Below, piece by piece: positions 6,979 to 7,464 of a DNA stretch of 7,464 nucleotides. The position numbers were made by a program, and so were the translations under genes. This stretch comes from Sphaerochaeta sp. (GTDB taxonomy: Bacteria > Spirochaetota > Spirochaetia > Sphaerochaetales > Sphaerochaetaceae). Location: contig DMAO01000232.1 of the NCBI GenBank assembly GCA_003446545.1, positions 1-7,464 of the forward strand, written 5' to 3'. The number at the start of each line of letters is the position of its first letter. The stretch's first letter is position 1. A model generated the notes under the pieces. That model was not told the DNA's origin, searched no databases, and was given only the letters and a program-made list of their open reading frames with translations.

Positions 6979-6992
6979 GGAGGAAAACAATG
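6979..6992 (+). promoter_or_regulatory. Strong ribosome-binding site of gap
   Basis: GGAGGA (6979-6984) lies five to six bases before the ATG at 6990, the best Shine-Dalgarno match in the window. It fits the high expression expected of a glycolytic gene and fixes the start codon. Confidence 0.85.
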
Positions 6993-7464
6993 AAAATTGC
7001 AATTAATGGTTTTGGAAGAATTGGACGCAACGTATTTAAGGTTGCTTTTGCAGACAAGAATATCGAAATAGTCGGTATCAACGACTTGACCAGTCCCAAG
7101 ACACTGGCTCATCTTTTGAAATATGACTCCAACTATGGGGTATATGACAAGTCCGTTGAAGTCGGTGAAAACGCAATCATCGTTGATGGAAAGTCAATTC
7201 CCGTATATGCACTCAGAAATCCAGCTGAACTTCCTTGGAAAGAACTTGGTGTTGATGTTGCTATTGAATCCACTGGTGTTTTCACCGTTGCAGAAGGTCC
7301 CAAGGGTGGTTACAAGGATCACATCAAGGCTGGTGCCAAGAAAGTCATCCTTACTGTTCCTGCAAAGGACAAGATTGAGCAGACCATCGTATGTGGTGTA
7401 AATGACGACAAGATTGACTTGAGCTTCGAAGCTTTCTCAAACGCTTCCTGTACCACCAACTGCC
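6990..7464 (+). CDS. gap: Glyceraldehyde-3-phosphate dehydrogenase, 3'-truncated by the window
   Basis: The first 158 codons of GAPDH are present; the frame runs off the right edge. The N-terminal Rossmann motif NGFGRIGR (6-13) begins the NAD-binding domain, and Asp32 after Asn31 in GINDL suggests NAD rather than NADP as the cofactor. IESTGVF and GAKKVILTVPAKDK are the expected mid-domain motifs, and the active-site SNASCTTNC is reached at the very end, with catalytic Cys154 and the conserved second cysteine Cys158. The enzyme oxidises and phosphorylates glyceraldehyde 3-phosphate in cytosolic glycolysis. The residues EGPKGGYKDHIK before GAKKV make this loop slightly longer than in the shortest GAPDHs, which I recall also in treponemal proteins. 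A near-consensus promoter and a strong ribosome-binding site precede it, so it is probably a separate, highly expressed unit. A full-length protein would have about 330-350 residues; the C-terminal catalytic domain is outside. Confidence 0.97.
   Translation, partial: MKIAINGFGRIGRNVFKVAFADKNIEIVGINDLTSPKTLAHLLKYDSNYGVYDKSVEVGENAIIVDGKSIPVYALRNPAELPWKELGVDVAIESTGVFTVAEGPKGGYKDHIKAGAKKVILTVPAKDKIEQTIVCGVNDDKIDLSFEAFSNASCTTNC

Overview
The window reads as a bacterial chromosomal locus in a diderm, most likely a spirochaete of the Treponema/Sphaerochaeta type. This is inferred from gene order and protein style: an LptD/OstA-like outer-membrane protein, PhoH, a PgpH/YqfF-type HD protein, YbeY and a TlyC/CorC-type CBS protein, then GAPDH. 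Treponemes are known to keep tlyC, ybeY and the HD-protein gene together (TP0649-TP0651 in T. pallidum, from memory). No 16S or other strict taxonomic marker is present, so genus is not settled. Base composition looks close to half G+C by eye. I see no insertion sequence, CRISPR array, tRNA, rRNA or phage gene.

Layout: everything recognisable is on the + strand. (1) Positions 1-2403 hold the last 800 codons of an LptD-like beta-barrel protein; its reading frame is open to the left edge, so the true start lies outside. (2) 2412-3404 is phoH (PhoH-family P-loop ATPase). (3) 3397-5634 is a pgpH/yqfF-like membrane protein: one N-terminal helix, a large extracytoplasmic domain, seven helices and a cytoplasmic HD phosphodiesterase domain with all expected metal ligands. 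(4) 5641-6144 is ybeY (rRNA maturation endonuclease). (5) 6141-6908 is a corC/tlyC-like CBS-pair protein that starts with TTG inside the ybeY stop codon. (6) An 81-base gap carries a good sigma-70-like promoter and three small dyads. (7) 6990 to the right edge is the first 158 codons of gap (GAPDH), cut just after the active-site cysteine motif.

The first five genes are separated by 8, -8, 6 and -4 bases and look like one tightly coupled operon. It combines two known arrangements: phoH-pgpH-ybeY as in Firmicutes and phoH-ybeY-corC(ybeX) as in Proteobacteria, with an outer-membrane assembly gene in front. A plausible theme is RNA/ribosome quality control (PhoH, YbeY, CorC/YbeX) linked to c-di-AMP turnover (PgpH) and envelope biogenesis (LptD); that link is inference from gene order. 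The gap gene appears to be a separate, highly expressed unit with its own promoter, although no intrinsic terminator lies between it and the operon.

This is mainly a conserved housekeeping locus. I did not find a clearly new system; the most checkable loose ends are the hybrid operon order, a candidate internal promoter inside the lptD tail, and the dyad-rich leader of gap.
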